The notes under the pieces are model-generated. The model saw only the letters and a list, made by a program, of their open reading frames with translations. It made no database searches and had not been told where the DNA came from. Of a stretch of 64,000 nucleotides of DNA, positions 17,574 through 26,517 are shown in pieces; position 1 is the first letter of the stretch, and every line of letters begins with the position of its first letter. Made by a program: the position numbers and the translations under genes. The stretch comes from Streptacidiphilus rugosus AM-16 (GTDB taxonomy: Bacteria; Actinomycetota; Actinomycetes; Streptomycetales; Streptomycetaceae): NCBI RefSeq assembly GCF_000744655.1, contig NZ_JQMJ01000004.1:5704001-5768000 (forward strand), read 5' to 3'.

Positions 17574-18839
17574 TCAGCCGCGGCCCGAGGACTTCTGGGT
17601 GCGGCGGGCCAGCGAGTCGACGATCACGGCGGCGAGGAGCACGATGCCCATGATCATGTACTCGAAGTCCTGGTTCAGGCTCTGCATGTTCAGGCCGTAC
17701 TGGATCGACGAGATCACCAGCATGCCCAGGAACGCGGACCAGACCCGGCCGCGACCACCGAAGAGGCTGGTGCCGCCGATGACCGCCGCGGCGATCGCCA
17801 TCATCAGGTTGTTCGGGTCGGAACCGCTCTGGCTGGCCGCACCGGTCTCGGCCGCGATGGCCAGACCGCCGAGGGCGGCGAAGGCGCCCGAGATCGAGTA
17901 GACCGAGATCCGGATCGCGGCCACCGAGATGCCCGCGCGGCGGCTCGCCTCGATGTTGCCGCCGACCGCGAAGATCTTGCGGCCGTAGGAGGTCCGGCGG
18001 AGCACGAAGTCGCAGATGATCAGCAGGGCGAGGAAGACGATGAGCGCGTCCGGCACGCCGCGGTCCTGGTTCAGCACGTAGGCGGCGGCGAACGCGCCCA
18101 CGGCCAGCAGCACCACACGGATCAGCAGCTCACCGGTCGGCTTGAACGGCACCCCGGCCTTGCGGCGGCGGGCCTGCTCGCTGAAGTTGCCGTACGCGGC
18201 CGAGGCGACGGCCAGCACGGCGAGGATGTAGCCGCCGGAGATGTCGCCGTTGAGGAAGTAGGTGCCACCGGACAGGTAGTGGTTCAGGCCCTGGTCGGTG
18301 AGGTTGATGGTGCCGGTCGAGCCCAGGACCCAGAGCATCGCGCCCTGCCAGACCAGGAAGCCGGCCAGGGTGACGATGAAGGCCGGCACGCCGATCTTGG
18401 CGAAGATCCAGCCGTGCACCGCACCGATGCCCGCGCCGGTCAGCACCGTGGTGACGACCGCCAGCCACGGGTTCATCCCGTGGGTGACCGCCAGCACCGC
18501 GTAGATCGCGGCGGACAGACCGCTGACGGAACCGACCGAGAGGTCGATCTCGCCCAGCAGCAGCACGAAGACGAGGCCGACGGCGATCAGGCCGACGCCG
18601 GGCATCCAGTAGGCGACGTAGGTGGCGGTCGACGGGCTGAAGTACTTGCTGTCGTTCAGGCCGAAGACCAGCCAGATCACCGCGAGCCCGACGATGACCG
18701 GCAGCGAGCCGATCTCGCCGCCGCGCACCTTGCGCTTGAACTCGCTGAGGTAACCGGCCAGGCCCTCCTCGCGCACGAGCAGGCGCGGGTCGATGGCGGG
18801 GGGCGGGGTCTTCTCGGGAGTCTTGGTGTAGTTGCTCAC
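17574..18839 (-). CDS. xylH: Xylose-type ABC transporter permease
   Basis: This 421-residue inner-membrane permease belongs to the ribose/xylose family. It has about ten hydrophobic segments and the family signatures VLLLGEIDLSVGSVSGLSAA and NLMMAIAAAVIGGTSLFGGRG, plus the coupling-helix-like GGNIEASRRAGIS before the last helices. It would form the channel for XylF-delivered pentose, powered by XylG. The GTG start at 18839 overlaps the xylG stop as GTGA, giving translational coupling. A strong hairpin lies downstream. Xylose is inferred from the gene order with the ROK regulator; related pentoses cannot be excluded. Confidence 0.9.
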   Translation of the reverse strand: MSNYTKTPEKTPPPAIDPRLLVREEGLAGYLSEFKRKVRGGEIGSLPVIVGLAVIWLVFGLNDSKYFSPSTATYVAYWMPGVGLIAVGLVFVLLLGEIDLSVGSVSGLSAAIYAVLAVTHGMNPWLAVVTTVLTGAGIGAVHGWIFAKIGVPAFIVTLAGFLVWQGAMLWVLGSTGTINLTDQGLNHYLSGGTYFLNGDISGGYILAVLAVASAAYGNFSEQARRRKAGVPFKPTGELLIRVVLLAVGAFAAAYVLNQDRGVPDALIVFLALLIICDFVLRRTSYGRKIFAVGGNIEASRRAGISVAAIRISVYSISGAFAALGGLAIAAETGAASQSGSDPNNLMMAIAAAVIGGTSLFGGRGRVWSAFLGMLVISSIQYGLNMQSLNQDFEYMIMGIVLLAAVIVDSLARRTQKSSGRG

Positions 18840-19615
18840 TTCGCTACCTCCGCCGTGCGCGCCTGACGCCGGGTCACCGCGTTGTCGGTGGCGCCGGTGA
18901 TCGCGGCGATGATGGTCTCCTGGGTGGTCTGCTGGACCGGGAAGGTTCCGTTGTTCTTCCCCAGCCGCAGCACGGCGACGGTGTCCGCGACGGCGCGGAC
19001 GTCGGCCATGTTGTGGCTGATCAGGATGACGCCGAGGTTGCGCTCGCGCAGCCGCTCGACCAGGTCGAGGACCTGGGCGGTCTGTTCGACGCCGAGGGCG
19101 GCGGTCGGCTCGTCGAGGATGACGACCTTCGGGTCGCCGATCAGCGAGCGGGCGATGGCGACGACCTGGCGCTGACCGCCGGAGAGACCCGCGATCGGGA
19201 TCCGCACGCTGGGGATGCGGATGGACAGGGTGTCCAGCAGCTCCCGCGCCTTCTGCTCCATCGCGACCTCGTCGAGCGTCCCGCGACGCTTGAGCTCACG
19301 GCCGAGGAACAGGTTGCCGACCACGTCGAGGTTGTCGCAGAGCGCCAGGTCCTGGTACACGGTGGCCACGCCCAACTGCTGGGCGTCGTGCGGGCGCTGG
19401 ATCGAGACCGAGCGCCCCTGCCACTCGATCACGCCCTCGTCGATCGGGTGCACGCCCGCGATCGTCTTGACCAGGGTGGACTTGCCGGCTCCGTTGTCAC
19501 CGACCAGGGCCACCACCTCTCCGGCGTGGACCTCCAGCTCGACGTCGGTCAGCGCCTGGACGGCGCCGAACCGCTTGGAGACTCCGCGCAACGCCAGTAC
19601 GGGCGCGCTTGTCAC
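18836..19615 (-). CDS. xylG: Sugar ABC transporter ATPase (single domain)
   Basis: This 259-residue ATPase has Walker A GDNGAGKST, Q-loop YQDLALCDNLDV, signature LSGGQRQVVAIARSL, Walker B VVILDEPTAALG and switch His in LISHNMADV. Enterobacterial XylG has two fused ATPase domains of about 500 residues; this actinobacterial form has one and presumably works as a homodimer. The GTG at 19615 is chosen because AAGGAG lies nine bases upstream; the TTG three codons earlier directly abuts that site. It sits between xylF and xylH in the operon. Confidence 0.9.
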   Translation of the reverse strand: MTSAPVLALRGVSKRFGAVQALTDVELEVHAGEVVALVGDNGAGKSTLVKTIAGVHPIDEGVIEWQGRSVSIQRPHDAQQLGVATVYQDLALCDNLDVVGNLFLGRELKRRGTLDEVAMEQKARELLDTLSIRIPSVRIPIAGLSGGQRQVVAIARSLIGDPKVVILDEPTAALGVEQTAQVLDLVERLRERNLGVILISHNMADVRAVADTVAVLRLGKNNGTFPVQQTTQETIIAAITGATDNAVTRRQARTAEVAK

Positions 19616-19798
19616 GTGAACCAACTCCTTCTCCGCACCCGGTGCCTCGGGTGGGTTGCCGCGCCGTCCGTGGCGCCTGCGAGGTAGTGCATATAGCTCT
19701 GACTTGACTGTCCCGCGCCGACTCCCGCACGGGAACCCCGTGCGGGAGTCGGCAACTGACGGACCGGATGCCGGCGGACCGGCTACCTGCTGATCTGC

Positions 19799-20902
19799 TT
19801 ACTTGACGCCGGCGGCGGTGCAGGCGGCGGCGAAGTCCGAGGTGCAGATCTGCGCGGCGGTGTAGAGGTTGTCGGCGACGACGGTGCTCTCCACGTTCGC
19901 CTTGGTCACCAGGACCGGGGTCAGCAGGTCGGAGGGGACCTGGTCGCCCGAGCCGCTGGTCTTGGTGGCGGTGGCCACCGAGGAGACGCCGGTGCCGTTC
20001 AGCAGGTCGACGGCCAGGGTCGCGGCGGCCTCGGCCTCCGGCTTGTACGCCTTGTAGACGGTGTACGCCTGGGTGCCGGCGATGATCCGCTGGACCGCGT
20101 CGAGCTGCGCGTCCTGGCCACCGATCGGGGCCTTGACGCCCGCGGTCTTCATCGAGGTGACGATACCGGCGGCCATGCCGTCGTTCGCGGAGTAGACACC
20201 GGCGACGTTCGCGGCGCCGAGCTGGTTGAAGGCGGCGGTGGCCTTCTGCGCGGCGACGTCGGGCTTCCACAGGCCCGAGGCGTCGTAGGCGATGTTGACC
20301 TTGCCCTGGACGGCCTTGGTGAAGCCGGCCTTGAAGTCGGCGGCGTTCGGGTCGGCCGAGTCACCGTCGATCTCCACGACCTTGGCGCTCGGGGTGGCCT
20401 TGGCGCCCATGGCGTCCAGCAGGCCCTGGCCCTGCAGCTCGCCGACCTTCTCGTTGTCGAAGGAGACGTAGGCGTCGACCGGGCCCTGGGCCAGGCGGTC
20501 GTACGCGACGACCTTGATGCCCTTGGCCTTGGCGGCCATGACCGAGGACTTGATCTGCGCGGAGTCCTGCGCGTCGACGACCAGGACCTTGACCCCGGCG
20601 TTGATCATCGTCTGGACCTGCTGCGCCTGCGTCTGCGGGCTGCCACCGGCGTTGGCGTACTTGACCTCGACGTTCGGGGCGAGGGCCTTGACCTTCGCCT
20701 CGAACAGCGGCTTGTCGAACTGCTCGTACCGGGTGGTGGTGTTCTCGGGGAGCAGCAGGCCGATGGCCTGGGCCCCGCCGCTCGCGGCGGAAGCGGAAGA
20801 AGAGCTGCTGGCGGTGGTGCCGGCCTTGCCACAAGCGGCCAGGCCGAGAGCGATCGAAACGGCAGTGGTGACCACGACCGTGCGGCGCAGTGTGCTGTTC
20901 AT
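19799..20902 (-). CDS. xylF: Xylose-type sugar-binding lipoprotein
   Basis: This 367-residue substrate-binding protein of the periplasmic-binding-protein type 1 (ribose-binding) family carries a signal peptide with lipobox LGLAAC and a Ser-rich linker. The mature fold is recognisable from IGLLLPENTTTRYEQFDKPL, VKVLVVDAQDSAQIKSSV, KVVAYDRLAQGPVDAYVSFD and GVYSANDGMAAGIV, which are typical of XylF-like ligand contacts. The ATG at 20902 has GGGAGG about ten bases upstream. It is the first gene of xylFGH, 169 bases downstream of the ROK regulator on the same strand. A 184-base gap separates it from xylG. Confidence 0.9.
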   Translation of the reverse strand: MNSTLRRTVVVTTAVSIALGLAACGKAGTTASSSSSASAASGGAQAIGLLLPENTTTRYEQFDKPLFEAKVKALAPNVEVKYANAGGSPQTQAQQVQTMINAGVKVLVVDAQDSAQIKSSVMAAKAKGIKVVAYDRLAQGPVDAYVSFDNEKVGELQGQGLLDAMGAKATPSAKVVEIDGDSADPNAADFKAGFTKAVQGKVNIAYDASGLWKPDVAAQKATAAFNQLGAANVAGVYSANDGMAAGIVTSMKTAGVKAPIGGQDAQLDAVQRIIAGTQAYTVYKAYKPEAEAAATLAVDLLNGTGVSSVATATKTSGSGDQVPSDLLTPVLVTKANVESTVVADNLYTAAQICTSDFAAACTAAGVK

Positions 20903-21002
20903 CGTTGGGGTGCCTCCCTGACGCGGTCGCAACGTTGCGAACCGAGGTGTGAGGGAGTCAACCCCGCGCAGCCAGATGGCGTCAATAAGTAAAACCGAGG
21001 AA

Positions 21003-21017
21003 GGTTCAATCCGAACC
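21003..21017. promoter_or_regulatory. Palindrome in the xylF upstream region
   Basis: GGTTC and GAACC flank AATCC between the ROK gene and xylF, about 100 bases before the xylF start. On the minus strand the TTGAAC within it could be a -35 element, with TTATTG about 15 bases downstream as -10. An operator for the adjacent ROK regulator is a reasonable guess; no published motif was compared. Confidence 0.35.
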
Positions 21018-21071
21018 CATTCGTTATCTTCCTGAAGACATGGCGGCGAAGTGGTGCCCGGAATCCGGACG

Positions 21072-22250
21072 TCAGCCCGTCGGCAATGCGTTGGAATCGC
21101 TCATTTCGGACATGACCAACGCCAAGGCTCCAAGGACCTCGGCCCGTCCGCCGAGGGTTCCGGGCACCACCGAGAGCTGCCGCGCGGCGCTCGGGATCGC
21201 GTAGCGGGCGACCGACTCGCGGATCGGGTCGAGCACCAGGTCGCCGGCCTCGGCCAGATCGCCGCCGAGGATCACCCGGCGCGGGTTCAGCAGGTTGCAC
21301 ATGTTGGCGACGCCGGTGCCGATCTGGCGGCCCGCGTCCGCGATCACCCGACGGCAGCCCAGGTCGCCGCGCTGCGCCAGCTGGACGACCTTGGGCATGG
21401 TCAGGTCCTGGCCGTGGCTCTGCTGCAGCAGACCGAGGATGTGCCGGGCGCTGACGAAGGTCTCCAGGCAGCCGCGGTTGCCGCAGCGGCAGACCGGGCC
21501 CGCCTCGTCGAGGGTGATGTGGCCGATCTCGCCGGCGGTGCCGCCCGGGCCGCGGTAGATCTGCCCGGAGATGACCAGCCCGGCGCCGACACCGCTGGAG
21601 ACCTTGATGTAGGCGAGGTCGGAGAGTCCGCGTCCGGCGCCCCAGACCAGCTCGCCCAGCGCGCCGAGGTTGGCGTCGTTGTCCACCCTGACCGGCATGC
21701 CGAGGCGGCTGGAGAGCTCCTGGGCGGGAGTGATCCCGGTCCAGCCGGGCAGGATCGCCGTGGAGCCGAGGGCGCCGGTCTCCACGTCGATCGGGCCGGG
21801 GACGCCGAGGCCGACGCCGATGACCTTCTCCGCGGGGAAGCCGGTCTGCTCCAGCAGCCGGGCCACCAGCTGCTCGGTGCGGCCGAAGCCCTGGTCGGCC
21901 GAGGCGTCGGTGTCGAGCGGCTCGCTCTCCTCGGCGAGCACCCGGTGGGCCAGGTTGCCGATGGCCACCCGCAGGTGGGAGTGCCCGAAGTCGACGCCGA
22001 CGACGATGCCCGCGTCCGCGCTGAGCGAGACGCTGCGGGCCCGGCGGCCGCCGGAGGAGGTCGGCGTGACGACCACCGTCCCCGCCTCGCTGAGCTCCCT
22101 GACGATGTTGGAGACCGTCGCGGCGGAGAGGCCGGTGCTGCGGGCGATCTCGGCCTGGGTCAGCGATCCCGCCATCCGGACCGCCCGGAGCACACGCTCC
22201 AGGTTGGCCCGGTGCAGCGACGACTGGGATCCCGGCGTTTCCACGGACAT
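21072..22250 (-). CDS. rok7B7: ROK-family transcriptional regulator (Rok7B7-like)
   Basis: This 392-residue repressor has an N-terminal winged helix-turn-helix (LTQAEIARSTGLSAATVSNI) and a C-terminal ROK domain. The ROK domain shows a phosphate-1-like GVDFGHSHLRVAIGN, VPGPIDVETG, DNDANLGALGE, and the zinc-binding CRCGNRGCLETF. In Streptomyces the ROK gene beside xylFGH (SCO6008, Rok7B7) controls xylose uptake, carbon catabolite effects and antibiotic production. The same orientation and order here support orthology. The ATG at 22250 follows a GAGGATGG sequence. The effector is presumably a sugar or sugar phosphate; this is inference. Confidence 0.85.
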   Translation of the reverse strand: MSVETPGSQSSLHRANLERVLRAVRMAGSLTQAEIARSTGLSAATVSNIVRELSEAGTVVVTPTSSGGRRARSVSLSADAGIVVGVDFGHSHLRVAIGNLAHRVLAEESEPLDTDASADQGFGRTEQLVARLLEQTGFPAEKVIGVGLGVPGPIDVETGALGSTAILPGWTGITPAQELSSRLGMPVRVDNDANLGALGELVWGAGRGLSDLAYIKVSSGVGAGLVISGQIYRGPGGTAGEIGHITLDEAGPVCRCGNRGCLETFVSARHILGLLQQSHGQDLTMPKVVQLAQRGDLGCRRVIADAGRQIGTGVANMCNLLNPRRVILGGDLAEAGDLVLDPIRESVARYAIPSAARQLSVVPGTLGGRAEVLGALALVMSEMSDSNALPTG

Positions 22251-22297
22251 CTGCGTTCCATCCTCACCGTCGCGCCCTTGCGACGGAGCCCTCGTTG

Positions 22298-22321
22298 CGG
22301 CCTTGGATTCGGCCTTGAATA
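22298..22321. promoter_or_regulatory. Tandem 12-base direct repeat upstream of ROK gene
   Basis: CGGCCTTGGATT is followed immediately by CGGCCTTGAATA, two near-identical 12-base units 48-71 bases upstream of the ROK start. Such phased repeats are compatible with an operator for autoregulation. The remaining 140 bases of the gap to the MFS gene show no gene. Confidence 0.3.
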
Positions 22322-22458
22322 CAACTTCTGAACTCCAAGGAGAGCCAAAGGGGTGAAGTCATGTCAAGGCTGAACGGAGAGGAGATTCGCAAAAGTTGCC
22401 GATTGGCGGCCGGAGGCCGGTCGGTGCGCAGGCGGGCAGGCGAAGGCAGTGCCTGACT

Positions 22459-23727
22459 TCAGGCGACACCCCGGACCCGGCGGACGAGTGCCCCGCCGAC
22501 GACGGTGACCAGGGCAGTCGCCAGATACAGGCCGGTGTAGCCGCCGAGGTGGGCGATGATCGGCGCGGCCAGGACGGGGGCGAGGACCTGCGGCCCCGAG
22601 TTGGCGATATTGATCACACCGAGATCCTTGGCCCGGTCCCGCGCCACGGGCAGCACCTGGGTCACCAGCGCCTGGTCGACGGCGAGGTAGATCCCGAATC
22701 CGGCGCCGAGCACCGCGGCGGCGGCCATCGCCGCCCCCCAGCTGTGCAGGAAGGCGAGGATCAGCGCGGCCACGCCCATGATCACCGCACAGGCCACGAC
22801 GAAGGGCCTGCGCCGTCCGATCCGGTCCGAGAGCACCCCGGCCGGGATCGCGGTGAGCGCCGCGCAGACCGTGTAGATGACGGTGAGGATCAGCACACCC
22901 GTGCCGGGGTCGCCGTAGTGGACCGAGTCGGTGAGGTAGTAGAGGAGGTAGAGCGTGCCGAGGGCGTTGCCCAGATTGATCAGGAACCGGGTCAACCAGG
23001 CCCAGCCGAAGTCCGGGTGCTGCCGCGGGCTCACCCAGAGCGTCCTGGCGAAGGCACGCGGGTCGAAGGCGGGCCGCAGGGCGCGCGGCAGTGCGGGCTC
23101 CCGCTGGCGCAGCACGAAGGGCAGCGCCAGGACGACGGTCAGCAGCGCGAGCAGTCCGTAGCCGGACCAGACGCCGGTCACCAGCAGCGTGGTGATCAGC
23201 GCGCCGAGCACCAGGCCGAGCGACTGCATGATCCCGGTCCATCCGCTGACCTGGGCCCGCTGCTCGACCGGCACCCGGTCGGCGACCGGCGTGCTCACCC
23301 CGGCGAGCATCGCGTTCAGCCCCGCCTGCGCCAGGCACCACCCGAGCGCGACGCCCCAGACCGTGTGCTGCGCGGCGGTCACCGCGAGCCCGCCAGCCCC
23401 GGCGACCGCTCCCCCGAGGATCCACGGCCGCCGCCGCCCGAACCGGCTCACCGTCCGGTCGGAGAGCGCGCCGGCGACCGGGTTCGCGACGACGGCGACG
23501 AGCGCGCCGAGGCCGGTGACGAGAGAGAGGGCGTTGTTCTTGTCGTGCGGATCGATGTGTTCGAGCTGCAGCGGGAGCAGGATCTGGATCGGCGTCATGA
23601 AGGCCATGAAGACGGCGAGCGTGGCCAGCGACAGCCCCACGGTCCACCCGGGCCGCATCCGCTCGACCGGCTCGGCGAACACCTCGGCGGCGTCGGCGGC
23701 GACGCTCTCGTGCACGGCCTGGTTCAT
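22459..23727 (-). CDS. MFS transporter (sugar:cation symporter-like)
   Basis: This 422-residue membrane protein has about twelve hydrophobic segments. Loop motifs after helix 2 (GALSDRTVSRFGRRRPWILG) and helix 8 (GVLSDRIGRRRPFVVACA) are the classic MFS D-R-x-G-R-R-R signatures in the form seen in sugar/GPH-like carriers. The ATG at 23727 is favoured because GGAAGG lies seven bases upstream; ATGs at 23745 and 23760 are in frame. It follows the pentose operon and its ROK regulator on the same strand but with a 208-base gap, so a sugar substrate is suggested only by context. Substrate unknown. Confidence 0.8.
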   Translation of the reverse strand: MNQAVHESVAADAAEVFAEPVERMRPGWTVGLSLATLAVFMAFMTPIQILLPLQLEHIDPHDKNNALSLVTGLGALVAVVANPVAGALSDRTVSRFGRRRPWILGGAVAGAGGLAVTAAQHTVWGVALGWCLAQAGLNAMLAGVSTPVADRVPVEQRAQVSGWTGIMQSLGLVLGALITTLLVTGVWSGYGLLALLTVVLALPFVLRQREPALPRALRPAFDPRAFARTLWVSPRQHPDFGWAWLTRFLINLGNALGTLYLLYYLTDSVHYGDPGTGVLILTVIYTVCAALTAIPAGVLSDRIGRRRPFVVACAVIMGVAALILAFLHSWGAAMAAAAVLGAGFGIYLAVDQALVTQVLPVARDRAKDLGVINIANSGPQVLAPVLAAPIIAHLGGYTGLYLATALVTVVGGALVRRVRGVA

Positions 23728-23960
23728 GGCGGCCCTTCCAGCCATATGAGCAGTGCTCATGTTTCCCGGAGTTTAGGACCCGCGGAGGCTTTTGGGTAGA
23801 GGCAACGCGGCATCCGCGCCCGCCACTCCCGGGCCCGGTGCGAACAGCCGAAGCAGAGCCCTTCACGGCCGACCGCTACCGACCGACCGTCGAGCCGAGA
23901 GACCGTGGGAACTTCCCGGTAGCCCACCGATATAGAAGCAGTAGCACCCTTCGGCACGGT

Positions 23961-23990
23961 GTGGGTGGCGCAGACAAGTACGCCACCCAC
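23961..23990. promoter_or_regulatory. Perfect inverted repeat in leader of accessory operon
   Basis: GTGGGTGGCG and CGCCACCCAC are perfect 10-base arms around a 10-base spacer, ending 26 bases before the first gene of the 24-35 kb operon. It could be an operator or an RNA hairpin in the leader. The spacing of one helical turn between arms fits a dimeric repressor. Confidence 0.5.
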
Positions 23991-24016
23991 CCGATGAGAT
24001 GGGAACTGCCACCACC

Positions 24017-24508
24017 ATGACTCCAGCGCTGAAGCGGAACATGGCACGACTGCTCGGCTCTCTCGCCCTGGCCTCCCCACTGCTTCTCGGGGTGACCGTG
24101 CCCGCCCACGCCTCAACGAGCAAGATCTACAACTCCTGCTCGAACGGGGGTTGGGGCACCTGCCTCTACTTCAACTCGAACGGCGCGGGGGCGACCTGGG
24201 GGGTCGACGCCTCCGTCCCCGATCTCATCGGCTACTACTACTACTGCGGAGCTGGTGTGGGCGACTGCCTCAACGAGTACGCCTTCTCCGGAGGCAACGG
24301 CGCCGGCTACCCGGTGAAGAGCAACGCGGCCTCGATCGACAACGGCTTCACGCTCTCGGAGCAGTACGTCTACACCGGCAGCTCGTACGGCGGTGCCCGA
24401 CAGGCCATCAACCCCGACTACCAGTACACCTACGGTTGGGTGAACCTCAACTCGACCCTCAAGAACCACGACGCCTCCCTGTACGCCGTCAGTTGCGGCT
24501 GCGGCTGA
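24017..24508 (+). CDS. Secreted peptidase-inhibitor I36 / beta-gamma-crystallin-like protein
   Basis: This 163-residue secreted protein has a signal peptide ending at about AHA (residues 1-33). The mature part begins with a crystallin-like motif (CSNGGWGTCLYFNSNGAG), like the Streptomyces metalloproteinase inhibitor SMI (MEROPS I36). It shares VKSNAAS and a terminal VNLNSTLKNHDAS block with the protein at 26518-27060, so the two are paralogues. Six Cys and a CGCG end suggest disulfides. The ATG at 24017 best fits the signal peptide; an in-frame ATG at 23999 is possible. Its TGA overlaps the next ATG as TGATG. Whether it inhibits a protease or binds the cell wall is unknown. Confidence 0.7.
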   Translation: MTPALKRNMARLLGSLALASPLLLGVTVPAHASTSKIYNSCSNGGWGTCLYFNSNGAGATWGVDASVPDLIGYYYYCGAGVGDCLNEYAFSGGNGAGYPVKSNAASIDNGFTLSEQYVYTGSSYGGARQAINPDYQYTYGWVNLNSTLKNHDASLYAVSCGCG

Positions 24509-25452
24509 TGCGTACTGGTGCGTCCAGAGTTCCATCTGCGGGTGTCGCCGTGGTGCTCGCGTTCATCGCGGCCACAGCGGCGTGCTCGACCTCCGGAAGT
24601 TCGTCGTCCTCCACTCGCGGGCCGGGATCGGACCTTCCGACCTCTCTGTCCGGGAACTCGGCCGACAACCTGACCCAAGGTCTCCTGCTTCCGCTCGAAG
24701 CCTATATGGAGACCGATTCCGAATCGCTGACGCTGCAGAACGCCGGCCTCGCGCTGGAATCCACGTGCATGGCCCGATACGGCTTCAGGACACCGAGCCG
24801 CGTGGTCCACGCGTCCATGCCACCCGGACATGACGCGGCCAACATGGAGCGCCGCTACGGAGTTTCCGATCTCGCGATCGCGCAACGCTACGGATACCAC
24901 CTCGAAACGCCGATTCCCAAGAACGACCCGGCGAGCGAGCAGATGACTCCGCAGGAGAAGTCGGTGTTCGCCGGAGGCTCCAGGGGTGGGAACGGACTCA
25001 TGGTGCCCCTGAGAGAGTTCGGCGGCCTGCCCGTGCCGACGGGTGGCTGCGCCGGTGAGGCGATGCGACGGATCGGGGACGCGAACGTCGACTCCGGTCT
25101 CCCGGAGCGGCTCGACATGGAGAGTCTGGACCGTTCCGCTGCCGATCCGCGTGTCCAGGCGGCCCTCGGGGCCTGGACAACGTGCATGGCCGCCAAGGGC
25201 TACCACGCGGACAGCCCCGAAACCATGGACCGCGTCGTCCCGTTCGCATCGACCCCGTCCGCCACGCCGACGGAGATCAAGGTGGCGGTCGCGGACGTCC
25301 TCTGCAAGAAGTCGACCGGTCTGGTCACGATTTGGGCCAACGCCGAGACCAAGGTCCAGAACTCCATGATCGAACAGAATCAGATCCCCCTGACCAACGA
25401 GCGGAAACAGCTCGATGCCGCGATCAAGAACGCGGCAGCCCTTCTTGGATGA
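24508..25452 (+). CDS. Putative four-cysteine lipoprotein (paralogue 1)
   Basis: This 314-residue exported protein of unknown function has a signal sequence with a lipoprotein-like site (AATAAC followed by STS) and a Ser-rich linker. Its mature part aligns throughout with the next gene: LPLEAYMET, STCMARYGF, NMERRYGVSD, AQRYGYHLE, PTGGCAGEAMRR, WTTCMAAKGY and ADVLCKKSTG, so four Cys are at matched positions and probably form two disulfides. The predicted helical C-terminus ends in a Gln/Asn/Lys-rich segment. It is coupled to the preceding I36-like gene by TGATG. No enzymatic motif is visible, and I do not recognise the family. Confidence 0.75.
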   Translation: MRTGASRVPSAGVAVVLAFIAATAACSTSGSSSSSTRGPGSDLPTSLSGNSADNLTQGLLLPLEAYMETDSESLTLQNAGLALESTCMARYGFRTPSRVVHASMPPGHDAANMERRYGVSDLAIAQRYGYHLETPIPKNDPASEQMTPQEKSVFAGGSRGGNGLMVPLREFGGLPVPTGGCAGEAMRRIGDANVDSGLPERLDMESLDRSAADPRVQAALGAWTTCMAAKGYHADSPETMDRVVPFASTPSATPTEIKVAVADVLCKKSTGLVTIWANAETKVQNSMIEQNQIPLTNERKQLDAAIKNAAALLG

Positions 25453-25509
25453 GCCGATGACGTCCAGCGACAGTCACCGGCACGGGGAAGACAGGCAAAC
25501 GGGGAAACC

Positions 25510-26469
25510 ATGAGGAATTTTCGACGATCGGTTCATGATCCGAGGGCTCGTCACGTCGTGAGCGCTGCGGTCGTCCTCGGCGCACTGCTCACTGCTTCGG
25601 CCTGTTCATCGGGGGTGAGCGCCAGCAGGAGCTCTTCGGTGGGGTCGGGTTCGGCGTCCGCAGGGGCTGTTGCGTCCGGCGCGCCGGACGTCGGCCTGGC
25701 CAAGGGGATGGTGCTTCCCCTCGAGGCGTACATGGAGAGCTACGACCAGGAGCAGACGATCTCGGCCGCGCTCGCCAAGGCCGAGACCTCCTGCATGGCC
25801 GGCTACGGCTTCAGCTACAGCCCCGACCAGCAGGCCGGCTCGGCCCCGCTGAGCAGCGACGACGCCAACATGCCGCGGCGGTACGGAATCACCGACCGCG
25901 CCCAGGCGGCGCAGTACGGCTACCACGTCGCCGGCGACGCGACCAGCCCGCAGCCGCCCGCACCGCTGTCCCCACAGGAGCACCTCGTGCTCACCGGGGC
26001 GTCCGCCGGCGGGCGTGTGCCGGCGTCGCTGCCCACCTACGCGGGCCGGGCCATTCCCGCCGGTGGGTGCGCGGGCGCGGCCGGCCGAAAGCTCGGGGTC
26101 ACCTTCGACACGAGTCTGGCCGACAAGCTGGCCTACGACAGCCTGAATCAGTCACAGGCCAGCCCTCGCGTACAGACCGCACTACGGCAGTGGTCGCAGT
26201 GCATGCACAGCCATGGCTATGAGGTCGACGTTCCCTTCCATGCCCCGACGTTGGCACCCTCCAGCGCCGGACCGTCGGCAAGCCGCCAGGAGATCGCGGT
26301 CGCCCTCGCCGACGTGGACTGCAAGGCGAGTGCGGATCTCGTACGGACCTGGTTCACGGTCGAGTGCGCGGTCGAGCAGCAACAGATCGAACAGCACCAA
26401 CTCGCGCTGACCGAGGAACGTGACCAGATCGCGGCCGCGGTCAGGCGATCTGTCGCAGCAGCGGCCTGA
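25510..26469 (+). CDS. Putative four-cysteine lipoprotein (paralogue 2)
   Basis: This 319-residue paralogue of the preceding protein has a signal sequence and lipobox-like TASAC with a Ser/Gly linker. It then shares the blocks LPLEAYMESY, TSCMAGYGF, NMPRRYGITD, AAQYGYHVAG, PAGGCAGAAGRK, WSQCMHSHGY and ADVDCKAS. Preceding GGGGAAACC gives a modest ribosome site. The conserved Cys positions and the shared RRYG(V/I)(S/T)D motif are the best markers of this unnamed family. The tandem copies have diverged strongly outside these blocks, so the duplication is old. A role as receptor or accessory of the downstream exporter is inference from position. Confidence 0.75.
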   Translation: MRNFRRSVHDPRARHVVSAAVVLGALLTASACSSGVSASRSSSVGSGSASAGAVASGAPDVGLAKGMVLPLEAYMESYDQEQTISAALAKAETSCMAGYGFSYSPDQQAGSAPLSSDDANMPRRYGITDRAQAAQYGYHVAGDATSPQPPAPLSPQEHLVLTGASAGGRVPASLPTYAGRAIPAGGCAGAAGRKLGVTFDTSLADKLAYDSLNQSQASPRVQTALRQWSQCMHSHGYEVDVPFHAPTLAPSSAGPSASRQEIAVALADVDCKASADLVRTWFTVECAVEQQQIEQHQLALTEERDQIAAAVRRSVAAAA

Positions 26470-26517
26470 AGGACGGACGTTCCGTCTCCCCAACAGTCAG
26501 AAACTCAGACAGGAGCA

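Noticed and set aside
22339..22367. Sigma-70-type promoter (TTGACA at 22362-22367, minus strand) for the ROK gene
   Set aside because: No acceptable -10 hexamer at 16-18 bases.
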